Positions 1 through 7,506 are shown, counted from the first letter of the stretch. The stretch is 22,729 nt of DNA from an uncultured Collinsella sp. (GCA_900548495.1 URKT01000033.1:1-22729); one strand, 5' to 3'. A program made the numbers and translations. Notes: generated from the letters alone by a model not told the origin.

Positions 1-19
1 ACAGAGCCCGAAACTCTCA

Positions 20-94
20 TGGAGCCAGTGACAGGAATCGAACCTGCAACCCACTGATTACAAATCAGTTGCGCTACCGTTGCGCCACACTGGC
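20..94 (-). tRNA. tRNA-Thr (anticodon UGU)
   Basis: Read on the minus strand, the 7-bp acceptor stem GCCAGTG/CACTGGC closes a cloverleaf with the anticodon arm ACTGA-TTTGTAA-TCAGT. The loop gives anticodon TGT, which reads ACA threonine codons. The T-arm carries the usual GGTTCGATTCC core. The discriminator base is T and the CCA end is encoded (positions 22-20). The 3' end points left, out of the window, so any element integrated at this tRNA would lie outside the region shown. Confidence 0.95.
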
Positions 95-166
95 ACACTT
101 GGCGCTTTCGCGCGAAGCCTGTTAAGAATAAAGGAATTACGGACGGGGCGCAACAGGCCACACGGC

Positions 167-195
167 GTTATACAAATATGCAAAATCCAGCAACA
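167..195 (-). promoter_or_regulatory. Candidate promoter of tRNA-Thr
   Basis: On the minus strand a TATAAC hexamer (172-167) is a good -10 match and lies about 70 nt upstream of the tRNA 5' end. A weak -35 (TTGCTG or GTTGCT, around 188-194) is 15-16 nt further upstream. Only the -10 is convincing. The rest of 95-241 holds no gene that I can support. Confidence 0.3.
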
Positions 196-241
196 ACAGG
201 TACCAGGCCCGTTCATTTCTGTCGGTTCGCCCTCAATCTCA

Positions 242-314
242 AAACCATTCGTCAGAACGAATAGTTTTAATTACAATTGCTATATATAAAACTATTCGTT
301 TTGACGAAGGGTTT
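242..314 (+). promoter_or_regulatory. Promoter with paired palindromic operator-like sites before the HTH-HipA gene
   Basis: Two 27-bp arms (242-268 and 288-314) form an inverted repeat with two mismatches. Each arm contains its own small palindrome of the form TTCGT-N4-ACGAA (248-261 and 295-308), so two dyads lie with centres 47 bp apart. Between them is an extended -10, TGCTATATA (278-286). No clear -35 is seen; its place falls in the left dyad and the expected start point falls in the right dyad. The right arm also includes the ribosome binding site AAGGG before the ATG at 319. This is what one expects of a tightly autorepressed gene whose product carries a DNA-binding domain. The repeats are directly visible; their use as operators is inferred. 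Confidence 0.7.
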
Positions 315-318
315 CGTG

Positions 319-1659
319 ATGCTTACTACCAAGGAAGCCGCCGAGCTGCTCGGCATCACTCCGCGCAGGGTGCAGGAGCTCATAAAAAACGGAGCACTTG
401 AGGCCCGCAAGGCTTCTGGTGTATGGCTCATCGACAAAGACAGCGTCGACACGCGACTCCGCTCCGTGACCAAAACGGGGGGACGTCCCCGCCGCGGCCA
501 CGGTAAGAGCGAGATCGCGTTCACCCTCATGAATCGCACGCACGAGGTCGCTCAGCTGGTCTACAGCACATCGCGAAAAGACTTTACCCACATCGGTGCC
601 GACATCGATTACGCCCACGCCCCTATTGGAGTATTTGGCCCTAATAGCCCCATATCGCTCGACTCCTTCCGCATCTGGTGGCGCGGCCGCGGTATCCCGC
701 TCGCACGCATTGGGCTAGCCTCCCTGCTTGCAGAAGCCGCAGTCGATGTTCCCGATGAACTCGTACAGCGAAATCTTGGCCTCTCCTTATCCGACCAGTA
801 TTGGATTAGGCCCCAAGACTCCGGCCTCGCGTGGGAAGATATCAATTTCTTCAATAATGCCTTTGATGACGTCTCGCTAACCATTGCACCCTTCGCCCCA
901 GAGGGAAAAGTGGCTGCCGCAAAGCCCGACAACACCTCGGACGGCAATCTTCAAAAGTACTGGACGTGCGAGGGCGAACGTCGAATTCTGCATAAGGCAG
1001 GAGCGCACCTAGACCAGGAACCTTATAACGAGCTGGTGGCGACCGCGCTCCACCGTCGCATCCTAAACGCCTGCGATTATGTGCCTTACTCGCTCGAGGG
1101 CACGGGCACTTCCGCCCTGAGCACATGCGATGTCTTCTTAACTGATGAAGAAGAGTATGTCCCTGCGTTCTATGTAAACCAGCACGCAAACGCAGATGAA
1201 CGGCTAACCGACTACGAGCGATATGTAGCAAACTGCGAGGAGTTCGGGGTGGCAGGCGTCAAGGATGCCCTTGACCGCATGATCGTATGTGATGACATCA
1301 TTGCTAATTACGATCGTCATTGGCGTAACTTTGGCCTTGTGCGAAACGTCAACACGCTAGCCTGCAGACCTGCCCCCATCTTCGATTCGGGCTCATCGCT
1401 CTGGTGCAACGTTTCTCTAGAGGAGCTTAAGGCAGGAGAGCACAGTTTTACCAGCGCGCAGTTTCATTCAAGCCCCGCGAAACAAATGCTGCTTGTTGAG
1501 GATATGAGCTGGTTTGACGACGACAAGCTCGAGGGTTTCGTTGACGAGGCAATCGAAATCCTATCCAAAAACGACGCTCTTACAGCGAGACTGCCTTATC
1601 TAAAAGAGGCGCTAACATGGCGCCTCGAAAGAATGATCGACATCGCTGAATGGAGTTAG
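319..1659 (+). CDS. HipA-family kinase with N-terminal excisionase/MerR-like helix-turn-helix
   Basis: This 446-residue protein appears to combine a DNA-binding regulator with a HipA-like kinase in one chain. Residues 1-47 form an excisionase-type HTH (TKEAAELLGITPRRVQELI). A linker to about residue 63 is basic. The kinase part shows a DGNLQKYW segment (208-215) like the nucleotide loop, a candidate ATP lysine K226 (RILHKAG), QEPYNE (233-238), the catalytic loop NYDRHWRNFG (330-339, D332) and a metal-binding DSG (356-358). All the key kinase residues I can recognise are present. The ATG at 319 is chosen because AAGGG lies 7 nt upstream and the HTH begins right after it; an in-frame TTG at 277 lies within the promoter. 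It converges on rae1 with only 27 bp between them and no clear terminator. Known HipA kinases phosphorylate Ser/Thr, for example on aminoacyl-tRNA synthetases; the target here is unknown. The autorepressor role is inferred from the upstream palindromes. Confidence 0.8.
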   Translation: MLTTKEAAELLGITPRRVQELIKNGALEARKASGVWLIDKDSVDTRLRSVTKTGGRPRRGHGKSEIAFTLMNRTHEVAQLVYSTSRKDFTHIGADIDYAHAPIGVFGPNSPISLDSFRIWWRGRGIPLARIGLASLLAEAAVDVPDELVQRNLGLSLSDQYWIRPQDSGLAWEDINFFNNAFDDVSLTIAPFAPEGKVAAAKPDNTSDGNLQKYWTCEGERRILHKAGAHLDQEPYNELVATALHRRILNACDYVPYSLEGTGTSALSTCDVFLTDEEEYVPAFYVNQHANADERLTDYERYVANCEEFGVAGVKDALDRMIVCDDIIANYDRHWRNFGLVRNVNTLACRPAPIFDSGSSLWCNVSLEELKAGEHSFTSAQFHSSPAKQMLLVEDMSWFDDDKLEGFVDEAIEILSKNDALTARLPYLKEALTWRLERMIDIAEWS

Positions 1660-1686
1660 CGAGACAGCATCGCCCCGCCAACTCCC

Positions 1687-2364
1687 CTACCTCCCGCGCA
1701 GGGCCTTGAGCTTAGCCAGGGCATCGGGGCTCAGACGACTGCCCAGAGTCATCTTGATCTGCGGAGCTTCCTCTGCCTCGTGCACGTCGTTGTCAATCTG
1801 CTTGATCTCGTCCACCAGCATACGGCTCGAGATGCGCGTGACGCCCTTGCCCATGACGACAGCCTGGATCGTGCCGTCGCTCGATACCACGGAGCACGCG
1901 CGGCCTTCCTCGCGCGCCTCGATGCAGAGCTTCTGCACCACGGTATCGGCCGAAACACCCGTCGGCGAAAACTCGATGCGCACGCCGCGGGCCGGTAGGT
2001 TGGGGCGCTCGCTGGAGATATTGCCCGCGCCGTCGAACACGATCACGGCCTCGTAGCGGCCCTGGGCAAAGGCGGCGACGTCGTTGATGAGGGCGGTGCG
2101 CGCCATATCGTGAACGTCGCTGGAATACGGATCGTCAGAATGGTCGTAGACGAGCTTTTCGTAGCGCGGCGTGCAGTGAATCACGTTGTAACCGTCGACC
2201 ACCAGCAGCTCGGGCTTGTTGGAGTGCACCGTCGAGACTGGGTCGGCGATAGCCTGCGCAAACGCATTGCCGCCCACGCCGTAGGTCGCGGCCGAAACAA
2301 TCGGCTTGGCCGAGCCCTCGCCAAAGCGCTTGGCCTTGGACTTGGCACGGTTCTTCTTGGACAT
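1687..2364 (-). CDS. rae1: NYN-domain endoribonuclease, YacP/Rae1 family
   Basis: This 225-residue protein has the NYN (PIN-like) nuclease fold signature: VVDGYNVI (D57), VFDGAGN (D111), FSPTGVSAD (D140) and VVSSDGTIQ (D163). These acidic residues are the expected metal-binding set. The B. subtilis relative Rae1 (YacP) cleaves mRNA inside the ribosomal A site, and a similar role is inferred here. Residues 1-50 are a basic, poorly conserved N-terminal extension. The gene starts 3 nt after the rlmB stop, with a GGAGGAG ribosome binding site inside the end of rlmB, so the two are probably translated from one message. The placement after cysS and rlmB is the same as in Bacillus, which supports the assignment. 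Confidence 0.88.
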   Translation of the reverse strand: MSKKNRAKSKAKRFGEGSAKPIVSAATYGVGGNAFAQAIADPVSTVHSNKPELLVVDGYNVIHCTPRYEKLVYDHSDDPYSSDVHDMARTALINDVAAFAQGRYEAVIVFDGAGNISSERPNLPARGVRIEFSPTGVSADTVVQKLCIEAREEGRACSVVSSDGTIQAVVMGKGVTRISSRMLVDEIKQIDNDVHEAEEAPQIKMTLGSRLSPDALAKLKALRGR

Positions 2365-2367
2365 GCG

Positions 2368-3276
2368 CTACTCCTCCCCCATGAGCTCGCCGGCGTTGCG
2401 GCGCAGCCACTCAAAGCACAACGCCGTGGTCGCCTGGGCAACGTTGAGGCTCTCGGTCATGCCGCGCTGGGGAAGCTTGGTCAAAAAGTCGCATTTCTCG
2501 AGCACCAGACGCGAGATGCCGTCGCCCTCGGAGCCCATGACGAGCGCCACGCGGCCCTCGAAGGGAGCATCCCAGCAACTGCCTTCGGCGTGCTCGGAGG
2601 CACCGCCCACCCAAAAGCCAGCGGCCTTAAGATCGTCGAGCGCACGGGCGATGTTGGGCACCTGTGCGATAGGCAGATGCATGACGGCGCCGGCCGAGGT
2701 CTTGTAGCTGCCCACGGTCACGCCGGCGGCACGCTTGTTGGCGATGATGACGCCGGCCGCGCCCACAACCTCGGCAGAGCGCACGATGGCGCCAAAGTTG
2801 CCATCGTCGGTCACATGGTCGAGCACGACGACGAGCGCCGGTCCGTCACCCGCGCGGTCGAGAATGTCGGCGACATCGGCGTAAGGGAAGTTGCCAACCT
2901 CGAGCGCAACGCCCTGGTGAGCGCCGTGGCTCGACAGCGCATCGAGCTGTGCGCGTGGCACGTACTTAATGCGGACACCCGCGGCGTTGAGATCGTCGAC
3001 CAGGCGCGACAAGGCAGCATCGCGCTCCCCGCCCTCGGCAATGAGCGCGCACTTGATGGGAAAACCAGTGCGCAGCGCCTCGGCGGCTGCACGACGACCT
3101 TCGATAAACTCGCCCTTGGGAGCCTGAACGTTGTCGCGGTTGCGCTGCGGACGTGCGGCCTGGGTACGATCGCGCTGGCCCTTGGGAGCGGCAGCGCGGT
3201 CGTTGCGGCGAATCGGACGCGAGCCGGAAGCGGCCTGCTTGCCGCCACGAGGTGCACGCTTGCGATTGTCGGCCAT
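2368..3276 (-). CDS. rlmB: 23S rRNA (guanosine-2'-O-)-methyltransferase RlmB (SpoU family)
   Basis: The 302-residue product is a SPOUT-class AdoMet-dependent 2'-O-methyltransferase, likely acting on the conserved 23S rRNA guanosine modified by RlmB. Residues 1-55 are a basic, low-complexity tail rich in Arg, Ala and Pro. The substrate-binding SpoU N-domain spans about 56-130 (FIEGRRAAAEAL). The three SpoU motifs follow: motif 1 DDGNFGAIVRSAEV (157-170), motif 2 VMGSEGDGIS (246-255) and motif 3 LPQRGMTESLNVAQA (268-282). The ATG at 3276 has a perfect AGGAGG 7 nt upstream, so an in-frame ATG at 3297 is not used. The gene is separated from cysS by a terminator, so it may have its own promoter or depend on readthrough. 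It runs into rae1 with a 3-nt gap. Confidence 0.92.
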   Translation of the reverse strand: MADNRKRAPRGGKQAASGSRPIRRNDRAAAPKGQRDRTQAARPQRNRDNVQAPKGEFIEGRRAAAEALRTGFPIKCALIAEGGERDAALSRLVDDLNAAGVRIKYVPRAQLDALSSHGAHQGVALEVGNFPYADVADILDRAGDGPALVVVLDHVTDDGNFGAIVRSAEVVGAAGVIIANKRAAGVTVGSYKTSAGAVMHLPIAQVPNIARALDDLKAAGFWVGGASEHAEGSCWDAPFEGRVALVMGSEGDGISRLVLEKCDFLTKLPQRGMTESLNVAQATTALCFEWLRRNAGELMGEE

Positions 3277-3307
3277 AAAGCGACCTCCTAAATACAACTA
3301 TCAAACG

Positions 3308-3351
3308 AAACAAAATAAACGACCGCCCATGAATATTAATTCGGGCGGTCG
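3308..3351 (-). terminator. Rho-independent terminator downstream of cysS
   Basis: Read on the minus strand, GGGCGGTCG/CGACCGCCC arms (3343-3351 and 3320-3328) form a 9-bp stem with a 14-nt AT-rich loop. The stem is followed by the T-rich tail TTTATTTTGTTT. The terminator ends the cysS transcript about 35 nt before the rlmB ribosome binding site and so splits the housekeeping block. Confidence 0.75.
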
Positions 3352-3354
3352 GTA

Positions 3355-3456
3355 CGGGTTTTCCAAGTGCCCGAGATTGCCGTGAAAGAGGAGCGACGCG
3401 TACTTGAGTACGCGAGCGACGGTTTGAACGGCAAGGTCGGGTGCTTGGGAAACCCG
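3355..3456. repeat. Long imperfect inverted repeat (50-nt arms) between cysS and rlmB
   Basis: Two 50-nt arms (3355-3404 and 3407-3456) are separated by only 2 nt. Aligned end to end, 35 of 50 positions are Watson-Crick complementary and 3 more are G-U pairs. The mismatches cluster in an inner loop about 9-20 nt from the tip. The tip CGCGTACT/AGTACGCG is perfect. It has no T-tract of its own and sits between the cysS stop codon (3463) and the terminator stem (3351), so it would be the first part of the cysS 3' untranslated RNA. It may be a processing/stability element, a structured RNA or a dispersed palindromic repeat. Confidence 0.8.
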
Positions 3457-3462
3457 CGGGGA

Positions 3463-4929
3463 TTAGAGAGATTTGATACGAGTGCCGGCGGCCGTATCTT
3501 CAATCGTCAGCCCAAGGTCCTTGAGCTGATCGCGGATGGCATCTGCCAGATCCCAGTTCTTGGCGGCACGGGCCTCGGCACGGGCCTCGAGAATCTTGGC
3601 AGCAGCCTCGTCCACGTCGTCACCCGTGTAGGCAACCAAACCGGCGGCAACGCCCAGCAGGCCCAGCGGCAGCTCGACCTTGGGCTCGGGAAGCTCGACG
3701 CCAAACGTATCGAGCAGCTCGGCCAGCGTATCGGCGGCAGCCAGGACTGCGGCCTTGTCGGCAGCATCGCCCGCCTGCTCCAGGTACTGGTTGCACTCGG
3801 TCACAAAGCCAAAGACAGCACCCATGGCACCGGCGGTGTTAAAGTCGTCGTCCATGCACTCCTTAAAGGCGGCGCGGGTCTCGGCGGCCTTGGCGGCAAA
3901 CGCCTCGGATGCTGCCTCATCGGCATCGGCCGTCGCATGGTTCGCGGCCCAGCGCAGGTTCTCGACCGTACCGGCGATACGCGTGAGCGAGTTCTCGGCA
4001 CCCTCCAGGCGCTCCCAAGAAAAGTCGAGCGGCGAGCGATAGCTCGTCTGCAGCATCAGCAGGCGCAGGGCCGCGGCAGAGTGCTGCTCGAGCACCTCGG
4101 CCAGCGTAAAGAAGTTTCCGAGCGACTTGGACATCTTCTCGCCGTCTACCAGCAGCATGCCCGTGTGCATCCAGGTGTTGGAGAAGCCCTGGTGCCAGGC
4201 GCAGGTGGCCTGGGCGCACTCGTTCTCGTGATGCGGGAAGGCAAGGTCGGAGCCGCCGCCGTGGATGTCAATCGGGGTGCCCAGGTAGCGGTGCACCATG
4301 GCGGCGCACTCGGTGTGCCAACCGGGACGGCCCTCGCCCCAGGGGCTCGGCCAGCTGGGCTCGCCGGGCTTGGCGGCCTTCCACAGGGCAAAGTCGAGCG
4401 GGTCGTTCTTTTCCTCGTTCTCCTCGATGCGCGCGCCAACCATAAGGTCGTCGATGTTGCGGCCCGAGACCTGACCATAGTTGGGATCGCTGCGCACGGC
4501 AAAGTACACATCGCCGTTATCGGCTGCGTAAGCGTGGCCCTGCTCGATAAGCGTCTTGATCATGGCGATCATGGGGCCGATCTCCTTGGTGGCGCGGGGG
4601 CGCACATCGGGATCGAGCACGTTGGCGGCGCGCATGACGCCGATGAACTTGTCGGAGAACTCCGTCGCGACCTCGGCGGCCGTACGACCCTGCTCGTTGG
4701 CGCGCTTGATGATCTTGTCGTCGACATCGGTGAGGTTCTGGGCGAACGTGACCTCGTAGCCGCTCGCGATGAGCCAGCGGCGGATCACGTCAAAGCTGAT
4801 GAACGTGCGGGCATTGCCGATGTGGATGTTGTCGTAGACCGTGGGGCCGCACACGTACATGCGGACCTTGCCGGACTCGATGGGCTGGAACTCTTCCTTT
4901 TTATGGGTAGCGCTGTTGTAGATACGCAT
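3463..4929 (-). CDS. cysS: Cysteinyl-tRNA synthetase
   Basis: The 488-residue class I synthetase attaches cysteine to tRNA-Cys in the cytoplasm. The zinc site that selects the cysteine thiol is complete: C27 (CGPTVYDN), C208 (WHTECAAM), H233 and E237 (FPHHENE). The HIGH-type motif is HIGNAR (36-41) and the KMSKS loop is KMSKS at 265-269. The length is close to the 461-residue E. coli enzyme with a slightly longer C-terminal helical region. The ATG at 4929 is preceded by AAGGAG overlapping the ispF stop, and the gene follows ispF after 3 nt, so it is co-translated with the isoprenoid genes. It is followed by a long hairpin and a terminator. Confidence 0.97.
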   Translation of the reverse strand: MRIYNSATHKKEEFQPIESGKVRMYVCGPTVYDNIHIGNARTFISFDVIRRWLIASGYEVTFAQNLTDVDDKIIKRANEQGRTAAEVATEFSDKFIGVMRAANVLDPDVRPRATKEIGPMIAMIKTLIEQGHAYAADNGDVYFAVRSDPNYGQVSGRNIDDLMVGARIEENEEKNDPLDFALWKAAKPGEPSWPSPWGEGRPGWHTECAAMVHRYLGTPIDIHGGGSDLAFPHHENECAQATCAWHQGFSNTWMHTGMLLVDGEKMSKSLGNFFTLAEVLEQHSAAALRLLMLQTSYRSPLDFSWERLEGAENSLTRIAGTVENLRWAANHATADADEAASEAFAAKAAETRAAFKECMDDDFNTAGAMGAVFGFVTECNQYLEQAGDAADKAAVLAAADTLAELLDTFGVELPEPKVELPLGLLGVAAGLVAYTGDDVDEAAAKILEARAEARAAKNWDLADAIRDQLKDLGLTIEDTAAGTRIKSL

Positions 4930-4932
4930 TCG

Positions 4933-5427
4933 TTACTCCTTAACGGTTTTCTGTAGCAGGCAGACGGCCCAGGCGCCGATTCCCTCGCCCTGACCTTCCC
5001 AACCGAGCTTTTCGGTCGTAGTGGCGGCGACGCCCACGTTTTCGACGTCAACGCCCAGGGCATGGGCAAGGTTGGCGCGCATGGCATCGCGGTGCGGGGT
5101 GATCTTGGGTTGCTGACAGGCAATGGTGCAATCGGCATCGACAAACTCAAAGCCCAGCTCGCGCGCATAGTCCATCACGCGAGCGAGCAGCACCATCGAA
5201 TCGGCGCCCTCATAGGCGGGGTCGGTATCGGGGAATAGCTTGCCGATGTCTCCCCCGCGGCAGGCGCCCAGAATGGCGTCGGCCAAGGCGTGCGCGAGCA
5301 CATCGGCATCCGAGTGGCCCAGCAGGCCGCGCTCGTAGGGAATGTCGACACCGCCGATGATACATCGACGCCCCTCCACCAGACGGTGGACGTCGTAGCC
5401 ATGGCCAATGCGCAGGTTACTGAACAT
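4933..5427 (-). CDS. ispF: 2-C-methyl-D-erythritol 2,4-cyclodiphosphate synthase
   Basis: The 164-residue enzyme makes the cyclic diphosphate intermediate of the non-mevalonate (MEP) isoprenoid pathway. The metal ligands D12 and H14 (GHGYDVHRL) and H46 (GHSDADVLAH) are present, as are the FPDTDP loop and the C-terminal ATTTEKLGWEGQGEGI signature. The ATG at 5427 is preferred over a longer reading from 5460, because family members begin a few residues before GxGxDxH. The gene overlaps the end of ispD by 11 nt, the usual arrangement for this pair (in some bacteria they are fused), and implies translational coupling. Confidence 0.96.
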   Translation of the reverse strand: MFSNLRIGHGYDVHRLVEGRRCIIGGVDIPYERGLLGHSDADVLAHALADAILGACRGGDIGKLFPDTDPAYEGADSMVLLARVMDYARELGFEFVDADCTIACQQPKITPHRDAMRANLAHALGVDVENVGVAATTTEKLGWEGQGEGIGAWAVCLLQKTVKE

Positions 5428-6145
5428 GGGGAAGGTCCTCTCCCTCGGCCATGCGGCCAAGCAGAATCGCGGTTACGGGACGCAAGTCCTCGGGCACCGT
5501 CACCTTAAGGTTATCGCGCGGGCTCTGGACGCAGCGGACGCGCCCACCCATGCGCTCGACCAGCGACGAATCATCGGTGCCGATAAAGCCCTCGGCAATG
5601 GCTGCAGCGTGGGCGCGCTTCATAGCATCGACGCTAAAGATCTGCGGCGTCTGCGCGGCCCAATAGAGCTCACGCGGCGGCGTCTCGACGATATTGTCGC
5701 CATCGACGATCTTGAGCGTGTCGATCGCGGGCTGGCCGCACACGACACCGTCGAGCGAGCGGTCGCCTACAAGCACGTCGATCGCATGGTCGATGGCCTC
5801 GGTCGTGATGAGCGGACGGGCGCCGTCGTGGATAGCGACATATTCGAAACCCGCCGGCACCGCGTGCACGCCGGCGCGGGTGGAATCCTGACGAGTATCG
5901 CCGGCATCGGCAAAGCTGATGGGCGTGTCATAGTCAAACGGGTCGATAGCCAAGCGGCGCATCTCGGCACGGCGCTCGGCAGGGCAAACCACGACGATAT
6001 GGCCGACCTTGTCGCTACGATCGAACGCGCGGATGGACCAGCTCATGAGCGGACGGCCCGCCACGTTAACGAGCTGCTTGCCGCCGGGATTTCCAAAGCG
6101 CTGGCCGCTGCCGCCGGCAACGACCACGGCGCATACGGGCGCCAT
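5417..6145 (-). CDS. ispD: 2-C-methyl-D-erythritol 4-phosphate cytidylyltransferase
   Basis: The 242-residue protein transfers CMP from CTP to methylerythritol phosphate, the third step of the MEP pathway. It has the nucleotidyltransferase loop AGGSGQRFGNPGGKQ (10-24, K23), the GDTRQDS segment (82-88), the metal-binding HDGARPL (106-112), the QTPQIF motif, TDDSSLVE and the C-terminal DNLKVTVPEDL. Its start codon shares one base with the disA stop (TAATG), so ribosomes finishing disA can restart here. Its own stop lies inside ispF. Confidence 0.96.
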   Translation of the reverse strand: MAPVCAVVVAGGSGQRFGNPGGKQLVNVAGRPLMSWSIRAFDRSDKVGHIVVVCPAERRAEMRRLAIDPFDYDTPISFADAGDTRQDSTRAGVHAVPAGFEYVAIHDGARPLITTEAIDHAIDVLVGDRSLDGVVCGQPAIDTLKIVDGDNIVETPPRELYWAAQTPQIFSVDAMKRAHAAAIAEGFIGTDDSSLVERMGGRVRCVQSPRDNLKVTVPEDLRPVTAILLGRMAEGEDLPHVQ

Positions 6146-7212
6146 TATGCGTTCCCCTGTTTGGTGCCCTTCATGCGGTACAGCGAGTCCGCAAGAATGG
6201 CAGGGTTGTTGACGCCAAAGTCGCCCAAGCGCTCCGGATCCTCGCTGATGTCGTCCATGAGCTCCTGCAGCGAGCCATACTCGTCGACGATCTTCTCGGC
6301 CACGCCGTCGCGCACGACGGACACGCGCGAAAGCGTGCGCAGGCCCAGCGGCGTCATGACGGAGTCCTCGTCCAAGTCGTCATAGCCCAGAACTGCCGCC
6401 ACGTGCTGCGGGTCGGACAGGTCCTTAGGCGTCATACGGCTCAGCTCGGCGCGAATCTTCTCGGCGTTGGCCTCAGAGGAATCGCTCGCGTAGTCGCGGA
6501 TCATCAAGTCGTATTCGGTATCCATGCTGGAGCCCGCGAGCTGCTCGAGCTGCATCTGCACGAGCTTACCCTGGTTACCCAGCTTGACAATGCAATCCTT
6601 AAGCTCGGTCTTTGCCTGCTGCATGATCTCGAAGCTCGAGAAAATACCGGTAATGTCGGCGAGTGTGACGTAGTCGTCGAGCTCGAGGGCCGTCAGGCGC
6701 AGCAGGGAGCGATCGAGCGACTGACGGGTAGTCTGGAGCGTGGCGACGAGCTGGTTGACCGAGCTCATGATGGTGGTGACGGGCTGGATCTCGTAGCTCT
6801 TGCCGTGGACGTACACGTTGACGACGGCGCGACGAGCCGAAACCGAGATCACGATGGCATCGGTGAGCACCGACATGCGAGCGGCAGTACGGTGACGCAT
6901 GCCCGTCTCACTCGTGGCGAGCGAGGGATCGGGATTGAGGTGGAAGTTGGCGCGCAGGATCTGGGTGAGGTCGCCATCGATAACGATGGCGCCGTCCATC
7001 TTGGAAAGCTCGAACAGGCGGTTCGAGGTAAACGAAATGTTGAGCGGGAAGCCGTCGTTACCGGCAGCGAGCACGTTTTCGGTGTCGCCGACGCAGATAA
7101 GGGCGCCCAGGTGACCGGCGATGATCATGTCGAGGGCGGTGCGGATCGGCTGGCCAGGTGCCGTCAGGCGAATGGCCTGTTCCATACGCTTTTGCAGCTC
7201 GTTCTTATCCAA
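6145..7212 (-). CDS. disA: DNA integrity scanning diadenylate cyclase DisA
   Basis: The 355-residue protein condenses two ATP to c-di-AMP. The N-terminal DAC domain carries DGA at 73-75 (SKMDGAIVID) and the TGMRHRTAAR motif (103-112), both needed for catalysis. A central helical region (about 150-290) and a C-terminal helix-hairpin-helix DNA-binding domain (about 300-350) match the octameric DisA that scans DNA branches in Bacillus. The start is TTG at 7212 with GGGAG 8-12 nt upstream; no ATG gives the full N-terminus. It is the first gene of the minus-strand block and is divergent from mntP. RadA, its usual neighbour and regulator in Bacillus, is not in this window. Confidence 0.96.
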   Translation of the reverse strand: MDKNELQKRMEQAIRLTAPGQPIRTALDMIIAGHLGALICVGDTENVLAAGNDGFPLNISFTSNRLFELSKMDGAIVIDGDLTQILRANFHLNPDPSLATSETGMRHRTAARMSVLTDAIVISVSARRAVVNVYVHGKSYEIQPVTTIMSSVNQLVATLQTTRQSLDRSLLRLTALELDDYVTLADITGIFSSFEIMQQAKTELKDCIVKLGNQGKLVQMQLEQLAGSSMDTEYDLMIRDYASDSSEANAEKIRAELSRMTPKDLSDPQHVAAVLGYDDLDEDSVMTPLGLRTLSRVSVVRDGVAEKIVDEYGSLQELMDDISEDPERLGDFGVNNPAILADSLYRMKGTKQGNA

Positions 7213-7348
7213 GGCATCGCTCCCATCGTATACGCTCCATAAACGTCAATAAGTTTCTCACGGTTTGCCCCTGTGACACCCGCAAAATCCGATGCTTACA
7301 GAATGAGCGAACACAGCTGAGAGCCCCAATCCAAATGAGCTGCTTATG

Positions 7349-7357
7349 TGGTAGCAT
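7349..7357 (+). promoter_or_regulatory. Candidate extended -10 promoter of mntP
   Basis: TGGTAGCAT fits an extended -10 (TG, one base, then TAGCAT). It would start transcription near 7364, immediately before the riboswitch aptamer. No good -35 is visible, which is tolerated by extended -10 promoters. The rest of 7213-7348 holds the divergent disA upstream region; I see no further feature there. Confidence 0.4.
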
Positions 7358-7363
7358 CGGGAT

Positions 7364-7462
7364 TCGCATAAATGAGGGAGTAGTCGCGCGGCCGGATTCG
7401 CCTCCGGTGGCGCGGTAAGTCAACACACTGGCCGATGCGGCCTGGCTTGCCTTAATGAACGA
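7364..7462 (+). promoter_or_regulatory. yybP-ykoY family manganese riboswitch aptamer
   Basis: The RNA upstream of mntP has the two conserved loops of this family: GAGGGAGTAG (7374-7383) and GTCAACACACT (7419-7429). Between them is a GC-rich helix (CGCGC at 7386-7390 pairing with GCGCG, capped by CCGG/CCGG). After them a second helix, GGCC-GATGC-GGCC, is formed. This is the two-arm arrangement in which the loops dock and bind Mn2+. A weak P1 can be drawn between about 7364-7371 and 7452-7461. The downstream gene is the manganese exporter mntP, the classic target, and an intrinsic terminator follows directly, so Mn2+ binding would be expected to favour readthrough. Confidence 0.85.
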
Positions 7463-7506
7463 GACTCGTGGCTGTGCGCGCAACGCGTACGCCACGGGTC
7501 TTTTTT
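7463..7506 (+). terminator. Intrinsic terminator serving as riboswitch expression platform
   Basis: GACTCGTGGC (7463-7472) pairs with GCCACGGGTC (7491-7500) with one G-U pair and an 18-nt loop, followed directly by six T. It lies about 55 nt before the mntP start codon, in the position expected for the switch of a yybP-ykoY element. The 5' arm abuts the 3' strand of the aptamer, so the two structures can compete. Confidence 0.88.

Noticed and set aside
20..94. tRNA-Thr as attachment site for an island carrying the HTH-HipA gene
   Set aside because: The tRNA 3' end faces away from that gene, and no repeat of the tRNA 3' end is seen in the window.
277..318. Upstream TTG start for the HTH-HipA gene
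   Set aside because: It lies within the -10 region and right operator arm; the ATG at 319 has a suitable ribosome binding site.
3367..4956. 529-codon plus-strand frame opposite cysS
   Set aside because: Shadow of cysS; it begins inside the long hairpin and has no domain.
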